7,663 nucleotides of DNA. Source: Bordetella parapertussis. GTDB taxonomy: Bacteria > Pseudomonadota > Gammaproteobacteria > Burkholderiales > Burkholderiaceae_C. Below the pieces are notes generated by a model, which saw only the letters and a program-made list of their open reading frames with translations, searched no databases and had not been told where the DNA came from. Both the position numbers and the translations under genes were made by a program. This document shows, one piece after another, positions 1 to 6,220 of the stretch (within the stretch, counting starts at the first letter, position 1; the number at the start of each line of letters is the position of its first letter). The DNA is taken from NCBI GenBank assembly GCA_945890735.1, contig CAMDCZ010000062.1:1-7663 (forward strand), in the 5' to 3' direction.

Positions 1-9
1 TATTGAGCT

Positions 10-240
10 TCATTCCAAATGATCGCGTGCCGTTTGGATGGCTTGCTTGAGCACCTCTAGGTTGCCAATGTGGTTGGCCATCACCAAAATCAATCGCGCA
101 TTGAGCAAATGGCTTTGTGATTCATTCAGACCTTGGTGCGCGTCCATCAGGGCTTCATAAAACGCGTCGCCCGGCTCGAAGTCACCCCGAATGTTGGAAC
201 CACTGTCATGAAAGTTGGCTTGGTTTTGAAGTTTGGACAT
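10..240 (-). CDS. DUF2783-type small protein
   Basis: This gene encodes 76 residues of unknown function. The core from about residue 22 (GDAFYEALMDAHQGL, then SQSHLLNARLILVMANHIGN) matches what I remember of the DUF2783 family: a short, mostly helical protein of 60-75 residues with a conserved NARL..L.ANHIG block. No signal peptide or membrane segment is visible. The ATG is preceded by a good ribosome binding site (AGGTG at 245-249, four bases before the start). It lies 45 bases downstream of btuD on the same strand, so it could be the last gene of the cobalamin operon. Family members are often found next to FAD-dependent aromatic hydroxylase genes, and such a gene could lie beyond the left edge. 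A role in cobalamin uptake is therefore not implied. The gene call is firm; the function is unknown. Confidence 0.8.
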   Translation of the reverse strand: MSKLQNQANFHDSGSNIRGDFEPGDAFYEALMDAHQGLNESQSHLLNARLILVMANHIGNLEVLKQAIQTARDHLE

Positions 241-249
241 GTCACACCT

Positions 250-266
250 CGGTCAGCAAATGACCG
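250..266 (-). other. Short hairpin between btuD and the DUF2783 gene
   Basis: A perfect 6-bp inverted repeat (CGGTCA, five-base loop TTTGC, TGACCG, read on the minus strand) lies in the 45-base gap after btuD. Its 3' arm ends right against the AGGTG ribosome binding site of the next gene. No T-run follows, so it is not a standard Rho-independent terminator. It could protect the upstream mRNA end, act as a weak attenuator, or modulate access to the ribosome binding site. The function is inferred from position only. Confidence 0.4.
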
Positions 267-285
267 CAAGCTTAGCAAAGTCAGC

Positions 286-1047
286 TCAGACCAAGAGCGC
301 CACCCAATGCTGCTGCACTTGGTGAAAACTCAAACGTTGGTCAAACACTTGCTGCAAACACACATGCAAGGCTGGGTCGCTGGGCGCAGCTTGCAACACC
401 ACCCTGCCCGCTTGCATCACCAGCACTTGGTCGGCCCGCAAAGCCAGGTTCAGGTCGTGCAAGACACTGACCACGGTGGTCCCGGTTTGGGTGAGTTGTT
501 GCACTGTGGCCAACCAATCGGCTTGGTGCGGCGCATCCACGTTGGCAATCGGTTCGTCCATCAGCAACAGCGGGGCTTGAACCGCCAAGGCGCGGGCCAA
601 CAACACCCGCTGACGCTCGCCACCTGACAAAGTGCCCAGGCTGCGATCTCGCCATTCGGTCAATTGCATGGATACCATCAGGTTTTCGACGACGGCGCGG
701 TCTTCGTCAGTGGCACCGGTCCACCATGTTTGGTGCGGCAAACGACCCAACATGACCACATCGAACACACTCAAATCGTCACTGCCAGTGGCTTGTTGAC
801 CCAACCATGCCAACTGCGTAGCGCGTTGTTGGCTGGACAAGGATTGCAGCTTATGGCCGTGTAACAGCACCTCGCCTTGGGCGGGCATCAAACCCGCCAA
901 GACTTTGAGGAAACTGGTTTTGCCCGCACCATTGGGGCCGACGATGCAGGTCCATTGGCCTTGTGCAAAGTCTGCATGGGCATCCAACAACACAGGCACC
1001 TTGTCCCATTCCGCATGAATGCCAATGGCTTGCAAAACAGAGGTCAT
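286..1047 (-). CDS. btuD: Cobalamin ABC transporter ATPase (BtuD-like)
   Basis: This 253-residue cytoplasmic ATPase should power vitamin B12 import through BtuC. All ABC signatures are present: Walker A GPNGAGKTS at 37-45, Q-loop glutamine at about 84-85, signature LSGGERQR at 140-147, Walker B LLLMDEP at 160-166, a D-loop with NVD at 169-171, and the switch histidine H197 in VLHDLN. The length fits the FepC/BtuD/FhuC group (about 250-260). The ATG at 1045-1047 overlaps the btuC stop in an ATGA and has a strong GGAGG site four bases upstream. An upstream in-frame start would add 44 residues that merely translate the end of btuC, so it was rejected. Iron-siderophore ATPases have the same motifs; the B12 assignment comes from the riboswitch-led operon. 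No terminator is visible directly after it. Confidence 0.92.
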   Translation of the reverse strand: MTSVLQAIGIHAEWDKVPVLLDAHADFAQGQWTCIVGPNGAGKTSFLKVLAGLMPAQGEVLLHGHKLQSLSSQQRATQLAWLGQQATGSDDLSVFDVVMLGRLPHQTWWTGATDEDRAVVENLMVSMQLTEWRDRSLGTLSGGERQRVLLARALAVQAPLLLMDEPIANVDAPHQADWLATVQQLTQTGTTVVSVLHDLNLALRADQVLVMQAGRVVLQAAPSDPALHVCLQQVFDQRLSFHQVQQHWVALLV

Positions 1048-2060
1048 GCAGCCTCCGCTTGTTTGGTGGGCGACTGCAAACGCCACAACAAATAACCACC
1101 ACCCAACACTCCGGTGAGCACACCCACAGGCAGTTCTTGCGGCGCCAACAGCAAGCGGGCCAAGATGTCTGCGCCACACAGCAACACACCGCCCATGAGG
1201 GCGGCCAACATGGAACTGTTGGCGAACGTGGTGCGCACACGGGCCCGCACCAAGTGCGGCGCCACCAAGCCGACGAAGGCAATCAGACCGGTTTGGGCCA
1301 CGGCGGTGGCGGTGGCCAAGGCCATCACGCCCAGCAAAATCAAGCGCAAGGGCGCGACGCGCAAGCCCAAACTTTGTGCCGTGGCTTCACCCAAACTCAG
1401 GCCATCCAACAAAGGGCTGAGTCGCCATGCCAACAACCAACACAGCAACAAGGACATGGCCATCAGGCTGCAAGAAGCGCCGCTCAGCATGGCGGTGGAC
1501 CCCAGCGTGAACGACTGCATAGCCGGGTAAATTTGCGGTCGCAACACCAGCATCAAGGACGTGATGGCCCCCAGTACCACGCCAACCACCACACCAGCCA
1601 ACAGCAAGCGCAGCGTGTGCTGCACACCTTTGGCCAATAACAAGGTCAGCAACACGGCCAACCACGCACCCACAAAAGCACAGCCCGTGAGACCCAAACG
1701 CCAAGCCCATTGCACTGCCATCGAAGCCTCTGCGGGCAATTGCCAACCACCCCACAAACCCAGCATCAAGGCCGCCGTGACGCCCAAAGTGGCACCCGAT
1801 GCACTGCCCAGCAAATACGGATCAGCCAAGGGATTGCGAAACAAGCCTTGCGCCAAAGCCCCGGCCAGCCCCAGTAAAGCGCCAGCCAACCAAGCACCCA
1901 AGGTGCGCGGCAATCGGATGTCTTGCACGATGCTGTCCTGCCATTGAATGGGCCACTCCAAGCCCTGGCTGCCCGCCATCAAACCTACCCCAAACAACAG
2001 CATGCTGAGCAAGCACAAGCCCATGGCCATGCGGGTGGTTTGCTGTGAAGGTTTGTTCAT
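1044..2060 (-). CDS. btuC: Cobalamin ABC transporter permease (BtuC-like, FecCD family)
   Basis: This is a 338-residue polytopic inner-membrane permease of the FecCD/BtuC family, which normally has ten membrane helices per subunit and works as a homodimer. Family hallmarks are visible: RLPRTLGAWLAGALLGLAG at 49-67, then QGLFRNPLADPYLLG at 71-85; a likely ATPase-coupling loop, DGLSLGEATAQSLGL, at 219-233; GLIAFVGLVAPHLVR at 258-272; and the C-terminal ELPVGVLTGVLGGGYLLWRL at 309-328. Hydrophobic segments run through the rest. The ATG at 2058-2060 overlaps the btuF stop in an ATGA, just as the next junction does. An in-frame ATG seven codons upstream exists but lies further inside btuF. No strong ribosome binding site precedes it (GAAGCGG is the closest), which suggests translational coupling to btuF. 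Substrate specificity is inferred from the operon. Confidence 0.92.
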   Translation of the reverse strand: MNKPSQQTTRMAMGLCLLSMLLFGVGLMAGSQGLEWPIQWQDSIVQDIRLPRTLGAWLAGALLGLAGALAQGLFRNPLADPYLLGSASGATLGVTAALMLGLWGGWQLPAEASMAVQWAWRLGLTGCAFVGAWLAVLLTLLLAKGVQHTLRLLLAGVVVGVVLGAITSLMLVLRPQIYPAMQSFTLGSTAMLSGASCSLMAMSLLLCWLLAWRLSPLLDGLSLGEATAQSLGLRVAPLRLILLGVMALATATAVAQTGLIAFVGLVAPHLVRARVRTTFANSSMLAALMGGVLLCGADILARLLLAPQELPVGVLTGVLGGGYLLWRLQSPTKQAEAA

Positions 2061-2920
2061 GGATAGTGCCGCTTCAAACATTGGGCGATGATGTGTGCAG
2101 CCTCCCCCAAGCGTGGGCCCGGGCGCACCAACACATCACCCTGAGCAGGGGTGAACGCACAGATACGTTTGTGCTTCACGGCTTGCATGGCGGACCAGCC
2201 AGGCCGCTTGTGCAAATCAATCGCCATGGGCTCGGCAAACAAAATGAGGTCTGGATTGGCTCGCACCACCAACTCAGGGTTGAGTTGGGGAAAGGCCCCC
2301 ATCGAGGAAGGCACCACATTGCGCAACCCCATGTGCAACATCACCTCGCCGATGAAGGAAGCTTCCCCAGCCGCATAGCCACCCGTGCTGGCTTCAAAGT
2401 AAACGCTGGTGCCTTTGGCTTGGGCAGGCATGCTGCGCTTGGCTTGCGCCATGCCATCCAAAGCTTTTTGCCACACCAGGTCGGCAGCGCGATCGGCTTG
2501 GTTGATTTGAAGCGCTTGCGCCAAGATCAGCAAAACGCGTTTCACATCGGCTTGGTTTAGTGGCTCCAAGGCCAAGACCTTGATTCCCAAGGATTCCAGA
2601 CGGTTGATGAGTCGGGTGGAACGCGCGGCCAACACCAAGTCGGGCTTCAAGCGCACCAAGGCCTCCAAGGAGGTGTCATCCAAACCGCCCAGCTTGGGCA
2701 GCTTCTTCACCTCATCGGGCCAGTTGGCAAAGTTGTCGGTGCCCACCAAACGATTGCAAGCCCCCAGAACACAAACCGTTTCAGCCAATGAGGGCAAGAG
2801 CGTGATGATGCGCTGGGGTGGACGATCGATCGAGACATGCGCACCACGGTCATCGACCAGCGTGACTGCGCTCGCTTGTGACATCCACCACAGCAACAAG
2901 CAACCCAGGTATTTAGCCAT
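2057..2920 (-). CDS. btuF: Periplasmic cobalamin-binding protein (BtuF-like)
   Basis: This 287-residue substrate-binding protein of the helical-backbone (TroA/BtuF) type would deliver B12 to BtuC-BtuD. Residues 1-18 look like a Sec signal peptide: a lysine at residue 3, a hydrophobic stretch, then SQASA with likely cleavage before VTLVDDRG. The Cys at 7 is too close to the N-terminus for a lipobox. The fold is recognisable from PQRIITLLPSLAETVCVLG (35-53), LEALVRLKPDLVLA (85-98) and the C-terminal DVLVRPGPRLGEAAH (262-276). The ATG at 2918-2920 lies inside the end of the upstream binding-protein gene (8-base overlap), with GAGG four bases upstream. It has the expected architecture for the operon's working periplasmic component, whereas its upstream relative lacks an export signal. 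Family assignment is firm; B12 specificity rests on context. Confidence 0.9.
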   Translation of the reverse strand: MAKYLGCLLLWWMSQASAVTLVDDRGAHVSIDRPPQRIITLLPSLAETVCVLGACNRLVGTDNFANWPDEVKKLPKLGGLDDTSLEALVRLKPDLVLAARSTRLINRLESLGIKVLALEPLNQADVKRVLLILAQALQINQADRAADLVWQKALDGMAQAKRSMPAQAKGTSVYFEASTGGYAAGEASFIGEVMLHMGLRNVVPSSMGAFPQLNPELVVRANPDLILFAEPMAIDLHKRPGWSAMQAVKHKRICAFTPAQGDVLVRPGPRLGEAAHIIAQCLKRHYP

Positions 2921-3713
2921 GCTGCCTCACCCAGGCTTGAATGATTTGGTGCAACTGATCTATCCCATCGGTCAGCGCAGCGGGGCCAGGTTGCAAGATA
3001 TCGGCAGATTTGATCTCGAAGACTTGTTGATTCAAGACAGCAGGCACGTCTTGCCAACCGGGGCGTTGAGCCACTTTTTCGGGGCGAAATTTCTTGCCGC
3101 ACCAGGAACCAAAGATGATGTCGGGTTGTTGCGCCACGATGGTCATGGGATCGGCAATGATGCGGTTTTTCCCCATCGGCTCCAAAGACAAGGCTGGGAA
3201 ACAATCGTCACCGCCGGCAATTTGAATCAACTCAGACACCCATCGAATCGCGCTGATGGGCGGCTCGTCCCATTCTTCAAAGTACACCTTGGGCCTGCGG
3301 GCAAAAGCCTTGGCGTTGTTTTGAATGTCCTGCAAACGGGCTTGCATGGCTTGAATGCGTTGCAAGCCTTGCTCGGCCTCACCCACCATCGCCGCCACTT
3401 GGTAGAGCACGGCAAAGATGTCTTGCACACTGCGCTGGTTGAACACCGTGACTTGCACACCATGGCGAATCAAGGCCGCCGCGATGTCGGCTTGCAGGTC
3501 TGAAAACCCAAACACACAGTCGGGCTTCAAGGCCAAGATCTTGTCAATCTTGGCGCTGGTGAAAGCGCTCACACGCGGCTTTTCAGCACGTGCGATTTTG
3601 GGCCGAACCGTGTAGCCCGAAATGCCCACAATCCGCGCAGACTGCCCCAGGAGGTAAAGCCACTCGGTGGTTTCCTCGGTGAGGCAGATGATGCGTTGGG
3701 GAAGGTGGATCAT
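2913..3713 (-). CDS. BtuF-related cobalamin-binding protein without signal peptide
   Basis: This 266-residue protein belongs to the same binding-protein superfamily as BtuF but has no signal peptide: it begins MIHLPQRIICLTEE, already in the first strand of the fold. Recognisable blocks are RIVGISGYTVRP (27-38), KIDKILALKPDCVFGFSDLQ (55-74), PKVYFEEWDEPPISAIRWVS (141-160), GSWCGKKFRPEKV (202-214) and QPGPAALTDGIDQLHQII (241-258). I recall very similar signal-less proteins, annotated as cobalamin-binding proteins, in other Comamonadaceae. Cysteines at 10, 66, 171 and 205 fit a cytoplasmic location. The ATG at 3711-3713 starts nine bases after the btuB stop. A TTG three codons upstream (3720-3722) abuts that stop and is an alternative start. 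No clear ribosome binding site is seen, so coupling to btuB is likely. Whether it retains, traffics or senses corrinoid in the cytoplasm is unknown. Confidence 0.85.
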   Translation of the reverse strand: MIHLPQRIICLTEETTEWLYLLGQSARIVGISGYTVRPKIARAEKPRVSAFTSAKIDKILALKPDCVFGFSDLQADIAAALIRHGVQVTVFNQRSVQDIFAVLYQVAAMVGEAEQGLQRIQAMQARLQDIQNNAKAFARRPKVYFEEWDEPPISAIRWVSELIQIAGGDDCFPALSLEPMGKNRIIADPMTIVAQQPDIIFGSWCGKKFRPEKVAQRPGWQDVPAVLNQQVFEIKSADILQPGPAALTDGIDQLHQIIQAWVRQHG

Positions 3714-3722
3714 GTTGATCAA

Positions 3723-5843
3723 TCAAAAACGATAGGTGGCACCGAAATGAACAGAGCGCGGGTCTGATGGAAAGTAATAGTAGGTGGAGGAGCCAGTAGC
3801 CCCGGGTGCTTGAACAAAACCAAACCCGCCATAGTTACTGGCCAAGGAATTCAAAAGATTTTTGATCGTCAACTTGTATTCCCATTTATCTTGTTGATGG
3901 ATCCAAAACAGGTCAGCACGCGTGAATGCGGGCATCATGTCTTTTCCCTGCATTTGGTCGGGTGCAACGTCATAGTTTTGCTTTGAGACCCGCATCACAC
4001 TCAAACCCAGCTTAGAAAATGCATCAAGGGGTTGAATCAAGGACGCGGTGTAGATGCTCGCAGGCACCAAGCCCAAGGTCTGACCTTTGTAGAGGCCATT
4101 CGCAAACGTTGCTTGCTGCAAACGTGCCGTCATGCTTATTTTTGAGCCGGTTGGGATGGTGTAGGCGTAACTCCCCACCAAACTGCGCCGCAGGACCTCG
4201 TCCGATAAATTTGAATTTCTGTAATAGCTGGGGTTGTACCTGATCTCGTCTTGCGTCGAGGATTGAGATGCCATCAGCGAGCCATGATGCCTGCCTGCTG
4301 AACGCTCATAGCCCACCTCATAGGCTTGGGTGAACTGAGGGCGAAGTTCGCCAGAGAAAACCCGGCTGTAAGAAACAGGGTCTAGCCCCCAATATTCATC
4401 GGTATTGGCAAATCGAAAGGAGTGGTTGATGCGAGCGAAGTACCGAGACGCCAGCCCTGCTTTGTAGCTCAGGCCTGCTTCATAAGCATTGGCACTGTAT
4501 TGCCCTGAACTGGTTTGTCTGCCGCTGGCCTTGTTGGTATCCGTGCTGTCAAATGTTTGAACTTCAGTGCGCCAGCCAAAATGGGCATGGACAAATTCAA
4601 GGAGCGGGATTTGACTCGTCGCATAAACCGCACTGTTATGGAGAGTCACTGATTGACGGTCTGTCAAAATATTCCCAACAAAACCTGACCCTTGGTTGGC
4701 CAAAATAACTTGCTGAGCGGCAGTGCCAAAGTAAGACGCTCCGGATTGATCGGCTTTTGCAACATCCCAACCCACAACAACATGCCCGCCGTTGGAGAAC
4801 AGGGCCTTCCACTTAGGGTTGAAAGCGATGGTTTGGCCATCCAAGTCTGATCTTCCTGGGCCTGTCAAAAACCCGGCTCCCATGAAAACACCAAATGAGT
4901 CCGCCGTATCGAAATAAGGTTGCTTGAAATCGCTCGTCTTCTTGTTCACCGAAAAATCCACATCCAGAGAACTGAGATCGGTGAGCGCTGTGAACCCACC
5001 CAGCCGAATCGTGTGCGTCGTGGATGAGATGTTCGAATCCACATTGTTGAACTTGGTGGCACGTTGGTCACCCTCCCCCACCTTGCCAACGACCCCGCCG
5101 GTCAATCCATTGCTTTGTTCGGATAGCCCTATTTCAGCAAACACATAGCTGTGTGCATCCAGCACCTGCTTACCGCGAACCATCATATTTTTGGCCAAGC
5201 TTTGGCTGTTTGACCGCCAACCGTCCGACTTCAATACACCAGCATGGAGCAGGAAACTTTTGTCATCCCAACGCCGATCTGCTTGAACATGAGACTGAAT
5301 GGATCCAAAAGAGCCTGCACTGAAATGAGCAGCGCCTGAATGTTGATACGCTTCACGTGTGATGATGTTGATCAGACCGCCAGTAGCCCCAGAGCCATAC
5401 TGCACCCCAGCGCCACCGTTGATGATTTCAATGCGCTCTATCGACGACATGTCGACTGAACCCCACATGATGTCAGACGAGTCGATGGGATTGAGCTTGC
5501 GTCCATCCACCAAAACCATGGTGTTTTGAGTTGCAGTCATTCCGAATCCACCCATGTCAACCACTGAATTCAAATCAAACTGCCCTGTGGCATTGCCTCG
5601 CACATTGATACCCGCCAATATCCGCAGCGCATCTGGCAATGAACTGACGCCTGAATTGGCCATATCTTGCTGTGTGATGATTTGAACTGCCGTGGAAGCT
5701 TCGTCTCTGTATTGCTCGAAACGAGTGGCAGTGACCACCGTCTCTCGCAACACCTCGGTTTGCGCATGCGCATTTGCAAATGAAACAAGAACAGCCGCGC
5801 AAGCCATGCGCGCACATGATCCAAAAGATCGAGAAAATTTCAT
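3723..5843 (-). CDS. btuB: TonB-dependent outer-membrane cobalamin receptor (BtuB-like)
   Basis: This 706-residue receptor should take up B12 across the outer membrane using TonB energy. From the ATG at 5841-5843 it has a signal peptide (MKFSRSFGSCAR, a hydrophobic core, FANAHA; cleavage near residue 27), a TonB box in ETVVTATR (34-41), and a plug domain to about 162 containing MVLVDGRKLNP (109-119) and SIERIEI, then GVQYGSGATGGLINIIT (146-162). A beta-barrel follows, ending in the terminal phenylalanine typical of outer-membrane proteins (HFGATYRF). The usual RGP before the plug's VxYGSGA block reads NGG (142-144). A GTG nine codons upstream (5868-5870) is also in frame and sits behind the purine-rich GGGGAAGG, but it would put LWLVVIM ahead of the signal peptide. 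Its own sequence is only generically BtuB-like; the cobalamin riboswitch leader and downstream btuFCD genes give the specificity. Confidence 0.88.
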   Translation of the reverse strand: MKFSRSFGSCARMACAAVLVSFANAHAQTEVLRETVVTATRFEQYRDEASTAVQIITQQDMANSGVSSLPDALRILAGINVRGNATGQFDLNSVVDMGGFGMTATQNTMVLVDGRKLNPIDSSDIMWGSVDMSSIERIEIINGGAGVQYGSGATGGLINIITREAYQHSGAAHFSAGSFGSIQSHVQADRRWDDKSFLLHAGVLKSDGWRSNSQSLAKNMMVRGKQVLDAHSYVFAEIGLSEQSNGLTGGVVGKVGEGDQRATKFNNVDSNISSTTHTIRLGGFTALTDLSSLDVDFSVNKKTSDFKQPYFDTADSFGVFMGAGFLTGPGRSDLDGQTIAFNPKWKALFSNGGHVVVGWDVAKADQSGASYFGTAAQQVILANQGSGFVGNILTDRQSVTLHNSAVYATSQIPLLEFVHAHFGWRTEVQTFDSTDTNKASGRQTSSGQYSANAYEAGLSYKAGLASRYFARINHSFRFANTDEYWGLDPVSYSRVFSGELRPQFTQAYEVGYERSAGRHHGSLMASQSSTQDEIRYNPSYYRNSNLSDEVLRRSLVGSYAYTIPTGSKISMTARLQQATFANGLYKGQTLGLVPASIYTASLIQPLDAFSKLGLSVMRVSKQNYDVAPDQMQGKDMMPAFTRADLFWIHQQDKWEYKLTIKNLLNSLASNYGGFGFVQAPGATGSSTYYYFPSDPRSVHFGATYRF

Positions 5844-5869
5844 GATCACTACCAGCCAAAGTGCTCTCA

Positions 5870-5879
5870 CCGCCTTCCC
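5870..5879 (-). repeat. Second copy of GGGAAGGCGG, in the btuB initiation region
   Basis: The decamer GGGAAGGCGG (minus strand) occurs here and again 95 bases upstream inside the riboswitch (5965-5974), where GGGAAGG is part of a conserved riboswitch block. The copy here extends into GAAGGCGGTGA, one mismatch from the ideal anti-16S complement AAGGAGGTGA. It lies immediately before or across the alternative GTG start, but 26 bases from the ATG preferred for btuB. It is either a real ribosome binding site for an upstream start or a regulatory sequence. The repeat is seen directly; its role is inferred. Confidence 0.4.
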
Positions 5880-5892
5880 CGACAGTGCTTGA

Positions 5893-5917
5893 GCGTTCAG
5901 AAGCCGCGAATGAACGC
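5893..5917 (-). promoter_or_regulatory. Leader hairpin after the riboswitch aptamer (possible P13/expression platform)
   Basis: A perfect 7-bp inverted repeat, GCGTTCA and TGAACGC, encloses the 11-base loop TTCGCGGCTTC. It lies about 15 bases downstream of the last conserved riboswitch block and about 50 bases upstream of the btuB ATG. No T-run follows, so control by translation start access is more likely than by termination. In known cobalamin riboswitches a hairpin at this position (P13) makes a loop-loop contact with L5; I could not identify an obvious complementary L5 sequence here. Confidence 0.5.
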
Positions 5918-5928
5918 GACTCCACCTT

Positions 5929-6172
5929 GTTGGCCGGTATCCGGGCTAGCGAAAACAACCCTGTCCGCCTTCCCAAATGCTTGTTCAAGGCACTCAGTGG
6001 CAATGTAGAACAGGGCGGAAACACCGCGAGATGTTTCGTTCGCTTGACCGTTGCGGGGGCAGCGCAGGCTGGTCATCAACTCGAGCCATGTACAAAAAAG
6101 AAGTACTTGGTAGAGCGAAAACTTCTGCTTCCCGTTGAACTGCGGCATGTGAACCACACCGCGAGCACCAAC
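5929..6172 (-). promoter_or_regulatory. Cobalamin (B12) riboswitch
   Basis: Conserved blocks appear in the right order on the minus strand: CAGTTCAACGGGAAGCAG (6125-6142), GCTGCCCCCGCAACGGT (6047-6063), the B12 box GCCACTG (5995-6001), GGGAAGG (5968-5974), and AGCCCGGATACCGGCC (5932-5947). Plausible closing helices are GTTGG (6168-6172) with CCAAC (5929-5933) and CGGTG (6157-6161) with TACCG (5935-5939). CCCTGT just upstream of the B12 box can pair with ACAGGG (5959-5964). The element leads straight into btuB, so adenosylcobalamin binding is expected to reduce expression of the uptake operon. It is odd in one respect: between GCAG (6125-6128) and CTGC (6064-6067), where a compact P5/L5 is usual, there are 56 bases. 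Boundaries are approximate. Confidence 0.88.
6086..6110 (-). repeat. Inverted repeat with T6 loop inside the riboswitch P4/P5 insertion
   Basis: Read on the minus strand, CCAAGTAC and GTACATGG flank the nine-base loop TTCTTTTTT; the arms pair in seven of eight positions. An alternative fold pairs AGAAGT (6121-6126) with ACTTCT just before the T-run, giving a weak terminator-like shape. Both folds are mutually exclusive and lie in the enlarged segment of the cobalamin riboswitch. The structure is seen directly; any function is conjecture. Confidence 0.4.
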
Positions 6173-6178
6173 GAGCCC

Positions 6179-6184
6179 ATTCTA
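6179..6184 (-). promoter_or_regulatory. Likely -10 element for the btu operon
   Basis: TAGAAT on the minus strand is one mismatch from TATAAT. Start of transcription seven bases downstream would be near 6172, exactly where the outermost riboswitch helix begins. The -35 position (about 6202-6207, GGGTGC) is poor, so the promoter may be weak or need an activator. The same TAGAAT hexamer precedes the 6S RNA gene. Confidence 0.5.
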
Positions 6185-6207
6185 GCCACAAGCGTCTGTT
6201 CGCACCC

Positions 6208-6213
6208 TAAAAT
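6208..6213 (+). promoter_or_regulatory. Likely -10 element for the zapB-like/zapA genes
   Basis: TAAAAT is followed after seven bases by ATG at 6221-6223, the preferred start of the zapB-like gene. Transcription would therefore begin at or next to the start codon, giving a leaderless mRNA. No purine-rich ribosome binding site is present before that ATG, which agrees. The -35 position (about 6185-6190, GCCACA) is weak and adjoins the -10 of the divergent btu promoter. Confidence 0.45.
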
Positions 6214-6220
6214 GCCAAAC

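Noticed and set aside
1048..1179. 44-residue N-terminal extension of btuD
   Set aside because: The extension is a frame-shifted reading of the btuC 3' end. The ATG at 1045-1047 has a strong ribosome site and the ATGA overlap seen at the previous junction.
963..1640. Plus-strand open frame of 225 codons, rich in Gln and His
   Set aside because: It lies entirely antisense to btuD/btuC, which have clear family motifs. Its composition is the shadow of Leu- and Ala-rich membrane protein codons.
2580..3503. Plus-strand open frame of 307 codons
   Set aside because: It is antisense to the two binding-protein genes. It shows no recognisable domain, while both minus-strand frames have clear BtuF-family blocks.
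3715..3722. Palindrome TTGATCAA between btuB and the next gene
   Set aside because: An isolated 8-base palindrome is expected by chance, and no repeat or T-run accompanies it.
6086..6110. Inverted repeat with T6 as a stand-alone Rho-independent terminator
   Set aside because: The T-run is in the loop of the better stem. In the alternative fold the stem is only six AT-rich pairs with a 16-base loop, and the element lies inside the conserved riboswitch, so a simple terminator call is not supported.
5861..6220. Upstream in-frame extension of the zapB-like gene starting at 5861
   Set aside because: It would cover the riboswitch and both promoters, and the extra residues match nothing. The family N-terminus begins at 6221.
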